DNA of 15,000 bases, from assembly GCA_009663005.1 (NCBI GenBank), contig CM018902.1, positions 9,102,504 through 9,117,503 on the forward strand, given 5' to 3'. The DNA comes from Actinidia chinensis (lineage: Eukaryota; Streptophyta; Magnoliopsida; Ericales; Actinidiaceae). The notes under the pieces are model-generated. The model made no database searches. It saw only the letters and a program-made list of their open reading frames with translations, and had not been told where the DNA came from. The position numbers and the translations under genes were made by a program. Each line of letters starts with the position of its first letter. The first letter of the stretch is position 1. Shown here piece after piece: positions 1 through 7,800 of this stretch.

Positions 1-480
1 AGGTAAAGTTAATTTTATAATTTTAAAAGGTTTTCTTAATGAGAATAATGTGACAATATAAAAACGTTGATTAAATTTTTTTAAAAAAAAACTGGTGTAA
101 AACTAAATAGTTTAGCTTATTTTCGATTGAAATAGATTTTGTTTGTTTTTAGAGAACTTATTTTCCAAATTAAACCAATGATTTTATATTTTTTAATTCA
201 CGCCACCAAGCAAAGCCGAATAAGTATTTTGAATAAATAATAAAAAGTCGGTAAAAATAAGAATTTTTCAAACCAAGGGAGCTATATAAATCCATTTTCA
301 GTAAAAACTAGATTATACGCCAAAAAAGTTCAGTAAAAACTAGATCATTTTAGTTCAAAAATAACTTAAAAAATCCAGCCCAAACTAAAGTTGATGAAAA
401 AATTCCCAACACCTAAAGCCAAAGTAGGAAAACTTTCATAAATCAATTCAAAATTGGTCTTTTGAAAGTGTGGTGGTAAC
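1..480. other. AT-rich left flank, no gene seen
   Basis: The stretch is strongly AT-rich with many A and T runs, and no reading frame of useful length is recognisable. A short phrase, 'aaaaactagat', recurs near 303 and 335 within a local near-duplication ('cagtaaaaactaga'). Nothing here supports a gene, RNA gene or transposon end. It is most likely ordinary intergenic plant DNA. Confidence 0.5.
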
Positions 481-911
481 AACTGGGGGGCGAGCAAACC
501 AAAGTCAATGTTACTCTTTGACCTCGGCACTGGCCCTCGGCAAACTACTCGGGCGAACCTGCACAGGAAGAACAAGATAAACGGCCGGGGAGAGGCTGCT
601 CAAAATCCTCCGGCGTGGGGAAATCAGACCAAGGCGGAAGATATATTCCACGAGTTAGTACCTTGATGTCGTTTTTTATATTGAGGCGTTTACCTTTGCA
701 TGGATGGCGAGCGACCTATATAGTTGGAGATTGGAGGAGAGTGTGTGAGGAGATATGACGAGATATTAGGACGGTTTTAAGTATGGAAGCATGTATCACG
801 AAGATGTAGGAGACTTAATTGGGGGAGATTGCGTCTCGAGAGTATCCCGCCAATTGTAGGTGTCGTGGCGGAGGGAATCTCCGAATAGGCAGTTTCCCCT
901 GTATAGATAGT
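481..911. other. GC-richer unrecognised segment flanking the retrotransposon
   Basis: Base composition shifts abruptly from AT-rich to GC-rich at about 480 and stays so up to the LTR at 912. Plus-strand frames hold short stop-free runs but none resembles a protein family I know, and stops occur in every frame. A purine-rich run 'gggggagatt' near 822 looks like a retroelement polypurine tract, but I found no LTR start beside it. The segment could be an old TE remnant or a decayed exon. The 69-residue minus-strand frame at 366-575 has no family features and I do not call it a gene. Confidence 0.35.
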
Positions 912-1428
912 TGAAAAAAAAAAAGGATAGTCTTGATCTATATTTTTATCAAGATCTAAATACTACAATATTCAATTAATGAGCACGACTTCTTTGAGCA
1001 ATATTGTAGCATGTAACCATAGAAACAAAACAAACCAAGCAAGTAAGATGCACACGAGATTTTCACCGTGGAAACCCTTTGAAGGGAGAAGGAAAAATCA
1101 CGTTGTCACTTCCGACAAGATACTGCACTATCACAAACAGTTCCAAACGGTTTACAAACTCTACAATCACACTCTATCAAACTCATTGATCTGATGATTG
1201 AGAGATCTAGTCGATCCCGTTTCACCGTCTCCGTGGCTGATCCCGTTAGAACCTTTAGAAGGATTTACACCTTGAACTCCTTCAAGATTTCGGTTATTCA
1301 ATTAGAGGAGGAAGATCTGTTCTAAATCATGTTTTGAGCTCTTTTTGATCATTAGGAAGGAAAAACTTCTCTATTTTGCTATTGATGACGACAGCTCAGA
1401 ATAAACATGATGTGAAAACATACTTAGC

Positions 1429-1437
1429 TTTTTATAG
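1429..1437 (-). promoter_or_regulatory. LTR TATA box (3' LTR copy)
   Basis: On the minus strand this reads CTATAAAAA followed by GCTAAGTATG. The same box and flank occur at the equivalent place in the right LTR (11758-11765). Conservation in both copies and its mid-LTR position fit the core promoter at the U3/R boundary. The transcript start would be expected about 30 bases further left; that is inference. Confidence 0.7.
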
Positions 1438-1454
1438 TGGTGGCAACCTAAAAA

Positions 1455-1750
1455 TCGCAGTCCGTCGCCTCCAGAATTTGCGCATCTCGCTCCCGCGCGG
1501 ATACAGCGACGATTGTTTTTTTTTTTCCCCCCGCGAATTCTGGTGGACAAACTGCAAGCTATCGGCTTCTACTGTGTAACTCAAGTTGCCCCGCGAGTCT
1601 CGCGAGACCAGGCGCTCCACGCGCTTTAGTGAGAGCCCGGCGAATAACATACTTATTTCAGGAATGCACACTCTCAGCTTTTCTGGTGAACCTTCATTTA
1701 GCCCGGCAGCTCTCGACCTTTGGTCGACTCCCGCGAGAGTCGAGAAACCA
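1455..1750. repeat. GC-rich palindrome cluster in the 3' LTR
   Basis: This part of the LTR, upstream of the TATA box on the minus strand (U3), is packed with CG dinucleotides in an otherwise AT-rich element. It contains a perfect 12-bp palindrome, 'gtctcgcgagac' (1597-1608). It also has a 7-bp stem hairpin, 'tcgactc' / 'gagtcga' (1724-1730 with 1737-1743), whose loop is 'ccgcga', and one exact TCCCGCGA octamer (1729-1736). Conserved GC-rich palindromes in LTRs are a known trait of Sireviruses. A role in transcription or silencing is inference. Confidence 0.7.
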
Positions 1751-1969
1751 ATCCAGCGAGCTTTGGAACAATTCAAAATTCTCATTTTCTTATAGGGAAG
1801 CAAGATCTTTGCTTGAGGACTCTTCGAAATATCATGCAATCCTCCCTTAGCTTAAGCTTGTAACCAACTATGATGACACTTCTCTAGCAATATTTGGCAT
1901 GATTAAACCAAGTCCAAAAAACGTTAAATATTGACACGTCAAGAAAATTATGCAATTACATGATCTTCA

Positions 1970-1983
1970 ATCTCCCCCCTTTG
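1970..1983 (-). other. Polypurine tract (PPT) for plus-strand priming
   Basis: Read on the minus strand, this is CAAAGGGGGGAGATT directly abutting the TGAAGATCA start of the 3' LTR. A purine run in exactly this place primes plus-strand DNA synthesis in LTR retrotransposons. The run of six G residues is typical of plant copia PPTs. Confidence 0.9.
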
Positions 1984-2033
1984 GCCATTCGTGATCAAAC
2001 CCTACACTAGTATACGATACCAAAAAAAATATC

Positions 2034-2234
2034 CTACACTAAATCAATCACATCTTCATACCTAGCCGTATAAAACACAACGGACAAGTGTGGTCTCACC
2101 CTTTTGAACCAAATTGACAAACCATGCGTGGGCGAGAGAATAAAGATAAAGTAAACAGGAAAAAACGTGAGTAGTCCAAGCAAAGAGCCATCAGATAAAA
2201 AACCAAACAGTAGCATCAGTGAACTTGAAGACAA
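2034..2234 (-). other. Possible small hydrophobic ORF just upstream of the PPT
   Basis: A 66-residue frame starts with a serine cluster (MSSSSL) and holds a hydrophobic stretch at about residues 17-33, including LLGLLTFFPVYFIFIL. It lies between the env-position ORF and the PPT, inside the element. A C-terminal hydrophobic segment would suit an envelope-like protein, but an adjacent frame over the same bases is about as plausible, and the element is full of frameshifts. I recognise no family. It may be the decayed tail of the upstream ORF or non-coding. Confidence 0.25.
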
Positions 2235-3247
2235 ATATCAAACATGATGCCAATTGACAAATATCATACTGGAGAGACGCAAAGGAACAACAACAGTAGA
2301 ACTTGAAACTAAACCATTAGTCTGAACTCCTTAAAACCAAAAAAAAAAAAAACTGCCACAAGACCATCCAGATCACCGCCGCCGAAAGCTCTGTATGAAC
2401 TCATTGGACATCAGTAATGGAATTCGGTGTGCCGCTGATATGACAAAGCTGAGGAGTGTATCACGGACGGCTTTAATGTCAAGCTCTGGCGCTCGAAATG
2501 ACGATCAACCCGCTACTGAACAAGTCCAATAGTCAATGAGATCTTTGTGATCTTATCCATATGGGCAACCAAAGAAGAAGAAAGACGCTGTAAGTGCCTT
2601 GAGGCAGGAACAGTAGAGGGAAGCAGCAGGTGGATCAGTCAAGGGGATGAATCACATGGGAGGAGTGATTCATCGTCGGAAGGCACAAACTCACAGTATG
2701 AGGCCGCAACCTAGGAGGAGGAAGCGAGCGACACCAAGAGAGCATTGGCTTAACAAACGAGTCCGACGAGTGATGGGCTTGCGGGGGAAGGCGGGGGGGG
2801 GCATGGACGCAGGTAGGTACATCTGATGAGCCTCAAGATGAAGTGATCAACAATCCGACACAGAAGAAAACCAGTGTAGTGTTTTTCCAAAGAAGAGGCA
2901 GAATCAGGTTGAACCTCAAACGCTCAAAACGAGGAAGTTTGTAGCTATGCATCCAGTAACCTGACACGGACCTCGTTCAACCCACTCACATGAGATGTGC
3001 ACTAGAGAGATGACATATGACATGATTAAGATCTCAAAAGAAAGCCTTCAAGTCGTTCGCTTGAGAAGTACCGGATGGCCAAATTACCTTCAACGCCAGT
3101 AAGTAACTGAGACCAAAAGATGTCTTTGGTGGCGGAGGTAAAAATAAGGGGATAAGGAGAACCAACTCGATCAGGGTGGAGAGGAGGAAGGAAAGGACAT
3201 GAGGGAGTTACACGGATAGTAGAGATGGAAAAAAAATCTAAAGGTTC

Positions 3248-3255
3248 CCCTAACA
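3248..3255. repeat. 8-bp target site duplication, left copy (hAT 1)
   Basis: 'ccctaaca' here is identical to 4510-4517 at the other end of the GC-rich-ended insert. Eight bases is the diagnostic target duplication length of hAT transposons. Confidence 0.85.
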
Positions 3256-3274
3256 TAAGCCTATCAAAAGCCAC

Positions 3275-3445
3275 ACGGCCCATTGGGTCGGCCAAGGCCG
3301 GCCCGACCCATGGGCCAAGCAGGCCCAAGACCAGGATCGTATGGTTGGGCCTGGGCTAAAGTTTTGAGCCCTGGGTCGGCCCACGACCCACCTTGAAGCC
3401 CGGCCCATGGCCCGGCCACGGCCCACCTTGGAGGCCTGACCCAGC
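3275..3445. repeat. Subterminal GGCCCA repeats, left arm of hAT 1
   Basis: Many overlapping direct and inverted copies of the hexamer-like units 'ggccca', 'tgggcc' and 'ggcccg' occur here, for example 'gacccatgggcc' near 3305 and 'ggcccatggcccggcc' near 3402. Arrays like this bind transposase in hAT elements; in this element that role is inferred. The array could also fold into strong secondary structure. Confidence 0.8.
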
Positions 3446-3494
3446 GATAATATGGTTGTGATTTTTACATATGGGAAAAAATCAATAATCTTAA

Positions 3495-3762
3495 GGGTCT
3501 TAAGACTATTTTTTTTTTGATTAAACAGTCTATATTTTACATGTGAGTGATTTTATACTCCAAAAAACTTAAAGTAAAAGTCATTATCATTGTGTACTGA
3601 TCGAAGCCCAGATTAAAATTTTAAATTTTAATGAATCAACTATCCAATGAAAGGGTTTTTAATACCCGAGAGATTTCAAAATTTGTGAGAGTGATTACAA
3701 TAGTAGAAAAATAAAGTGAACGAATTTGGATCGTTATAATTGTGTTACGATTATTTGGCTAT
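3495..3762 (+). repeat. Internal direct repeat of hAT 1, copy A
   Basis: This AT-rich stretch aligns in order with 4005-4276. Shared landmarks include 'cagtctatattttacatgtgagtgattttatac' against 'ctgtctagcttttaagaggagtgattcatattc' (similar, not identical), then 'gtactgatcg' against 'gtacttgatcg', 'gagagtgat' in both, and 'cataattatgtgcgatt' against 'tataattgtgttacgatt'. Copy spacing is about 510 bases. Similarity by eye is moderate, so the duplication is old and probably predates the element's last movement. Confidence 0.7.
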
Positions 3763-4004
3763 CGTTACATCATCCTATAGCACAATAGGGTTGGTCAAAA
3801 CCAAGTAAAGTCCGGTGTATATGATTAAAAGGTAAATGCCAGACTCGATTTTTTGAATATTCGATCTCTAAACATTACGATTTATGTCTTATATTTTTAT
3901 AGTTTTTTCAAAAAAATTAATGGCGATCAAATGTCGAAAACAACTTGATCGGATTACTTTCGTTCATCTAAAAGCAATAATATCCATAAATGAATGACTT
4001 AACA

Positions 4005-4276
4005 GTCATTTGTAGTAGTTTTTTAAATTAGAACTGTCTAGCTTTTAAGAGGAGTGATTCATATTCTCAATGAAAAAAATAAAGTGATTTTAATTCATCG
4101 TACGTACTTGATCGCAGAGAAAAATATCGATTAATATGAATAAATGAATTATTATTCCAGATAAAAGGACTTTCAGTATCCGATAGATTTTAAATTTGGC
4201 GAGAGTGATAAAATAGAAAAAGACAAATACAGGGAACGTATGAGTGTCATAATTATGTGCGATTGTGCGGTTAGCG
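4005..4276 (+). repeat. Internal direct repeat of hAT 1, copy B
   Basis: This is the second member of the pair described at 3495-3762, in the same orientation. Just upstream sits a small perfect hairpin, 'aatgact' / 'agtcatt' (about 3993-4010). That hairpin is absent from copy A, where a different short palindrome, 'cttaagggtcttaag', occupies the matching place. Confidence 0.7.
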
Positions 4277-4304
4277 AATAAATAATCAAAAATTTATTTA
4301 AAGG

Positions 4305-4500
4305 CCGAGCGCCTAGGCCAAGGCCCAAGCACGGCCCCATAAGCCCAGCTCAAGCCCATAGGCCCATGGCCAATGGGTTGGGTTGGCGTCTCATATTTCG
4401 GCCCATGGGCCGGCCCGGGCCGTTGACCAAGTCAAAGCCGGCCAAGCCCGAACCAGCCCGATAAAGATGGGCATGGGCCGACCCAAGCCCGGCCCATGAA
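4305..4500. repeat. Subterminal GGCCCA repeats, right arm of hAT 1
   Basis: This arm mirrors the left one. Units such as 'ggcccatgggccggcccggg' near 4400 and 'ggcccatggcc' near 4361 recur with inversions. Both arms and the 14235-14705 element share these units, which indicates one transposon superfamily in this genome. Confidence 0.8.
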
Positions 4501-4509
4501 GACCCTTTA

Positions 4510-4517
4510 CCCTAACA
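4510..4517. repeat. 8-bp target site duplication, right copy (hAT 1)
   Basis: 'ccctaaca' directly follows the element terminus 'gacccttta' and is identical to 3248-3255. Confidence 0.85.
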
Positions 4518-5029
4518 TTAGGTTTTTAAAGTACCAGCCTCCTTGTCCGTCCCAGAATATTGGCATAAAAATTCTCGGACCAGTTCAGGGACATGCAAAA
4601 CCTTCAGGGACAGCCTATTGGCGGTTCCAACCCATGTGATGGAAGTAAGTGAACATCACTGTGTAAGGAAACTTCATCCAACAGAACACCCCTATGGATA
4701 TGAAGACCGACGAGAATAAAAATAACGATTAAAACGGGCCTCAGCCTTCAGAATTTTTGGTCTAAATTGTGTGGGTATAGAAGAGTCATCAGAGGGAACT
4801 CTCTGTGGACGCGGTTAGAAGGACCACCGAGCCACCCCCTCGTGCGAGGCCTTGTGGGTTTGTGGAGGCGACATGAGGAAGAGAAAAGGGAACCAAAATT
4901 TAAATGACTTAGTCAAAGATTGACTAGCCCAACAGGCAAACACCAAAAAAAAGAAATAAAAAAAAACTAAAAAAAACTAAAAAGCAACAATCCCTAATTT
5001 AACAAATTAACACAATAAGCACAAAACCC

Positions 5030-5324
5030 AAACCAACGAAGCAAAATACACCAAAGCAGAGGATTGAAAAAAAGAAAGAGGCCGAGTTTAGACAAAACAC
5101 ATAGCGAACCCTAAACAAGGAAAAAAACGGAAAATCAGTGAGAGGAAGTCAAAATTATCTAGATGTAAACGAAGAGGGGGGGGGGGTGCAAGGAGAGAGA
5201 GCAAAATGAGTCGAGGGATCGAGAAAACGAAACGGCGCGAGGAGAAAGACCAAGAGTCGCTGGAGCGAGAGGGAGGGAGAACGACAGACTAGAAGAAAAT
5301 AGGAAAAAAAATAACAGAGGCGTC
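5030..5324 (-). other. Pyrimidine-rich leader-like region before the env-position ORF
   Basis: Downstream of the TATA-like box on the minus strand, the sequence is rich in C and T. It includes CTCCCTCCCTCTCGCTC near 5275, a CTCTCTCTCC tract, a run of about 11 C residues near 5180, and TTTAGGGTTCG near 5110. Such CT-rich tracts and 'agggtt' motifs are common in plant 5' untranslated regions. No ATG-started frame dominates until 4874. The look is that of a transcript leader, possibly with an intron, but no transcript evidence is available here. Confidence 0.4.
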
Positions 5325-5332
5325 CTTAAATA
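5325..5332 (-). promoter_or_regulatory. Candidate TATA box of an internal promoter
   Basis: The minus strand reads GAGTATTTAAGGACG. A TATTTAA box sits between a cluster of GC-rich octamers upstream (5341-5480) and a CT-rich leader downstream, about 450 bases before the ATG of the env-position ORF. The spacing and composition resemble a plant core promoter; activity is inferred. Confidence 0.4.
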
Positions 5333-5340
5333 CTCGCCCA

Positions 5341-5480
5341 GTAAGCCGATGTCGCGGGAGCGAGGGTCCCACGAGGAACCAGTGAGCGAAGCAGAGAAAC
5401 AGTAAGAGAAGTGAAACCAGCGAGACTGACTTTTGAGACTTCGCGGGACCGAGAACCCGCGAGGGTCCCGCGAGAGACAC
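5341..5480. promoter_or_regulatory. GC-rich octamer cluster shared with the LTRs
   Basis: Three exact copies of TCCCGCGA or its complement TCGCGGGA lie at 5352-5359, 5441-5448 and 5466-5473, with a near copy at 5455-5462 ('acccgcga') and 'ccagcgag' at 5417. The right LTR has four exact copies (11838, 11855, 11944 and 11973) and the left LTR has one (1729). The motif holds GCGGGA, which resembles the E2F core; any factor assignment is speculation. The cluster lies upstream of a TATA-like box on the minus strand. Confidence 0.5.
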
Positions 5481-5560
5481 CCAATTTTTTTTTTTTTAAA
5501 ACAATAGAAATACGAAAACTAATCACATAATGCCATTAATGCAAAAGAATAATCAATTAA

Positions 5561-6392
5561 ATGGTTAGGAGGGCCAAAAAAAAAATTATCAACTAATATG
5601 ACTAAAGAAAGAACAGTCAAAGACAAGATAGACAAAGATGAGCCCAAATCACATTAGCAGACATGAATTGACGAGGCAAAACACAGTGAGATCAATGCGA
5701 ATATAGGATCCTAAAAACAAGACTAGGCCAGTTCATAATGGAGACTCAGCTTTATCATTGCCAGCACTAGAGGTCAAACCACTGGAAAGAAATGGTGATC
5801 TTAAACATTTTTGTTCAATTAAACACCGACTAACTTTTCCAACCCTAGCTTCTCCAATTTGTCACGCATATGAATGGAGGGAACCTGTAGAATGGCGGCT
5901 TCACACATGTAAGCAGGTAGCCATCACCTTTTGTCACAATAAATCAGGTAGTTCTCTCAAACTCACAGGTAGCCTTTCATTCAATTGAAACACATTTTGT
6001 TAAGGGGTGATGTTTCTGGTCATCTAGATCATACATACAAGAGAGATCATCCATTTAACTTTGAAAATAGATCAGAAACTAACGGATTCCATATTCGAAG
6101 AGCTCGCTTGTGAAGAACTTCAAAAGAGTCATTGACTGGAAATATACTAGGCTCATCAATGACACTTGATTTTCTATTAACCAATTCCAAAATCATATTA
6201 GAGACCAATTTATAGATACCCAAATACGGCCAGTTCAGAGAAATAGCAAGCAGAATGGAAAATGTAGATCATGACAAATAGTAAAGAAGATGCACACCAC
6301 TGCACTGTCTATGGCTTAAGAGAAAAAAATAAAAGCTTGTAAGAACCATCAAGCCCAAACCCCAACATCACAACTACTCGAGAGAACAGCTC
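5561..6392 (-). other. Spacer between pol and the internal promoter-like region
   Basis: No known domain is visible over these 830 bases. A minus-strand frame at 6047-6196 (49 residues, starting MILELVNRKSSVIDE) is stop-free and of ordinary amino-acid composition, but I recognise no family. A plus-strand frame of 76 residues (5758-5988) runs against the element and is probably chance. The stretch is probably the untranslated or decayed 3' part of the pol region. Confidence 0.45.
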
Positions 6393-6900
6393 CTAGTGAG
6401 TTCCTGAGAAACTCAAATTAAGAGTGTCAAGAGGTTTAGTGAATAGGTCAGCAAGTTGATTTTCAGTGGATATGTGCTTCATGGAGAGTACTTTCTCTTC
6501 GACTAAATCACGAATGAAATGATATCGAATATCAATAGGATTAGGCGAGAATGTTGAACGGATTTTAAAAATACTAATGGCACTCAGTTGCACAAAACAA
6601 CGTCATGACATCTTGCTTAAACTATGTCATTAACATTGGCTTCATCCACAGCATTGAGTACAACTACTTCCAGCAGCGATGTATTCGGCCTTCAGCAGGT
6701 GGCCAAGGAAATGGAATTCTGTTTTTTACTCTAAGCCATGCAAAATAAATTGTGTCTACATAAAAAACACCCACCAGAGGTTGCTTTTTACGATACGGCA
6801 GATCCGCCCAGTCTGATCAGTCTGTATCCAGCCAATGTTTCATGTGAGTCTAAGGGTAAACCAAATCCCATGACCAAGAGTCCATTGAATATTTAATAAT
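6393..6900 (-). pseudogene. pol: Copia RNase H domain, degenerate (end of pol)
   Basis: RNase H removes the RNA strand of the RNA-DNA hybrid during reverse transcription. On the minus strand the final frame (6593-6393) includes DIRYHFIRDLVEEKVLSM and HISTENQLADLFTKPLD, the highly conserved end of copia RNase H. Upstream in another frame, AEYIAAGSSCTQ (about 6664-6700) is the AEY catalytic block and TSGGCF (about 6765-6785) a further conserved piece. The N-terminal DADWAG motif near 6810 is broken into another frame. At least three frame changes separate these pieces. The stop after SFSGTH marks the end of pol. Confidence 0.88.
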
Positions 6901-7800
6901 ACGTTTCACAGAAACAAATGTGACTCTTTGGACACGCTTGAATGAAAAAGTGGCACAAATACCAACACTAAATGCAATTGTCAGGTCTACTTGACGTTAA
7001 GTAAAGTAAGCTACATCATGCCTCGAGAGAGGGTTGAGTACAAACATCCTTGCTGAGGAATCCTTACTAACTTAGACTAGTGCTCATGGGAAAGTCCTGC
7101 AGTTTAGCGTTTTTAGCTCAAACTTGTTTACTAGGTCTATGGTTTATACTTGGATTGAGAGATAAAATTGCCTTTGTTCTGTCTGAGTGACTTGCAGCCC
7201 TTAGAAAAAAAACTAACTCTCCCAGCTACTCATCCTCAAAGTGACTCTTCATATGTTCAGGAAAAATGCTTAGCAAGTTTTCACAAGTAGATCAAACAAA
7301 TATCACAACATAAATTTAAGCTATAAGAATGTGTTTAAATTCCGTTTATGAATAAGGTCTTATCAAAACTCCCCCTCGAGTAAAGCCAGGATTGTAACAA
7401 AAATTGGTCAACTGCTCATACCAGCTCTTTTTACCTTGAGGAGCTTTGTTTAGCCCTATACAGTGTGCCCTTTTTGAGTTTGTACACATGATGATCAGGT
7501 TCTTAGGATCTTCAATCCTTGGTTGTTAACCAGGCTTCTTCTGTAGAATATCATTAGAACGCACTCTTTACATACATTGGTTGAAATCTAAGATTCGATG
7601 ACCAAGCTATATGGCAGTAGACTGCGAACAGGACTCCAACCTTGCCAAACAGGTGCAAATGTTTCTCAAAATTATTCTTGATTTGTGGTTCCTGAGAACA
7701 AGTCTTGCCTGTTTCTAGTGATAGTCCCAAATTCATCAGATTTATTTTGAATTCCATTGGTACCATCACATTACATTATTGGGCCTCGGAAAAGAGTCCA
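6901..7800 (-). pseudogene. pol: Copia reverse transcriptase domain, degenerate (RVT_2)
   Basis: This domain would copy element RNA into DNA. Minus-strand fragments include KSDEFGTITRN (about 7720-7745), ETFAPVW (about 7640), YVKSAF at 7554-7575, DHHVYKLKK (about 7475), DKTLFI (about 7355), KLAKHFS (about 7270) and GELVFF-like bases near 7215. The first catalytic block, normally DVKSAF in this family, reads YVKSAF here, so a catalytic aspartate is lost. The second, YVDD, lies at about 7300-7313 but a two-base loss breaks it after YV. The C-terminal connection before RNase H (about 6880-7060) has MFVLNPLSR and GHGIWFTL. There are many frameshifts; the enzyme cannot be active. Confidence 0.9.

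Larger units (their letters stand above)
912..1969 (-). repeat. 3' LTR of the Sirevirus (left copy)
   Basis: The repeat runs from 'tgaaaaaaaa' to 'tgatcttca' on the plus strand and aligns along its whole length with 11257-12321. Shared blocks include 'atgtaaccatagaaacaaaac', 'attgatgacg', 'cagctcaga', 'aaaaatcgcag', 'ccttcattta', 'ttctcattttctt' and 'gacacgtca'. The polypurine tract abuts its right end, as expected for a 3' LTR on the minus strand. Compared with the right copy it shows many single-base indels, especially in homopolymers, plus substitutions, so the two LTRs have diverged a good deal since insertion. Confidence 0.93.
3256..4509. mobile_element. Non-autonomous hAT-type element nested in the Sirevirus (1254 bp)
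   Basis: A perfect 8-bp duplication (ccctaaca) brackets the insert. The right terminus read inward is TAAAGGGTCTTCATGGGCCG, matching the second hAT element in this window (TAAGGGTC...). The left terminus, TAAGCCTATCAAAAGCC, is more decayed. Dense GGCCCATGGGCC-type repeats fill the subterminal 200 bases at both ends (about 3275-3445 and 4305-4500), a common design in plant hAT elements, while the middle is AT-rich. No transposase frame is visible, so movement must have relied on another element. It interrupts the env-position ORF and is therefore younger than the Sirevirus insertion or rode along in that copy. Confidence 0.87.
2400..4874 (-). pseudogene. Env-position extra ORF with ELVREF-type plant retroelement domain, broken
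   Basis: Reading minus from ATG at 4874 (MSPPQTHKASHEG, then a frameshift), fragments continue to about 2400 and are split by the hAT element at 3256-4509. The recognisable part near 4560-4600 includes PELVREF, a phrase found in the conserved domain that Pfam calls a putative plant transposon protein, common in plant LTR-element 3' ORFs. Beyond the hAT insertion the frame resumes as GEPLDFFSISTIRV and later GVEGNLAIRYFSSERL (down to about 3030). Further fragments near 2580-2620 read ASRHLQRLSSSLVAHMDKI, which looks like a C-terminal helical tail. Sireviruses often carry an extra ORF here, sometimes called env-like; its function is unknown. The stop-free frame from 3328 to 3026 begins inside the hAT end, so its first residues are transposon-derived. 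Boundaries are approximate. Confidence 0.6.

Noticed and set aside
366..575. 69-residue minus-strand open frame as a gene
   Set aside because: No family motif and no supporting context; it spans the boundary between AT-rich and GC-rich DNA and looks like a chance frame.
820..835. 'gggggagatt' as a polypurine tract of another retroelement
   Set aside because: No LTR-like start or repeat partner follows it, so it is only a purine run.
979..1850. Several short open frames on both strands within the left LTR
   Set aside because: They lie inside the LTR, differ in the second LTR copy because of indels, and have no protein family features.
3275..4500. GGCCC-rich arms as a CpG-island promoter or a CRISPR-like array
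   Set aside because: The units are short, overlapping and inverted, with no regular spacers, and they sit exactly at the ends of an element with an 8-bp target duplication.
5160..5190. The run of 11 G residues as a G-quadruplex or telomere-like element
   Set aside because: It is a single mononucleotide run without the spaced G-tracts needed; it may also be a sequencing artefact.
5758..5988. 76-residue plus-strand frame
   Set aside because: It runs opposite to the element, has no recognisable domain and no counterpart elsewhere in the window.
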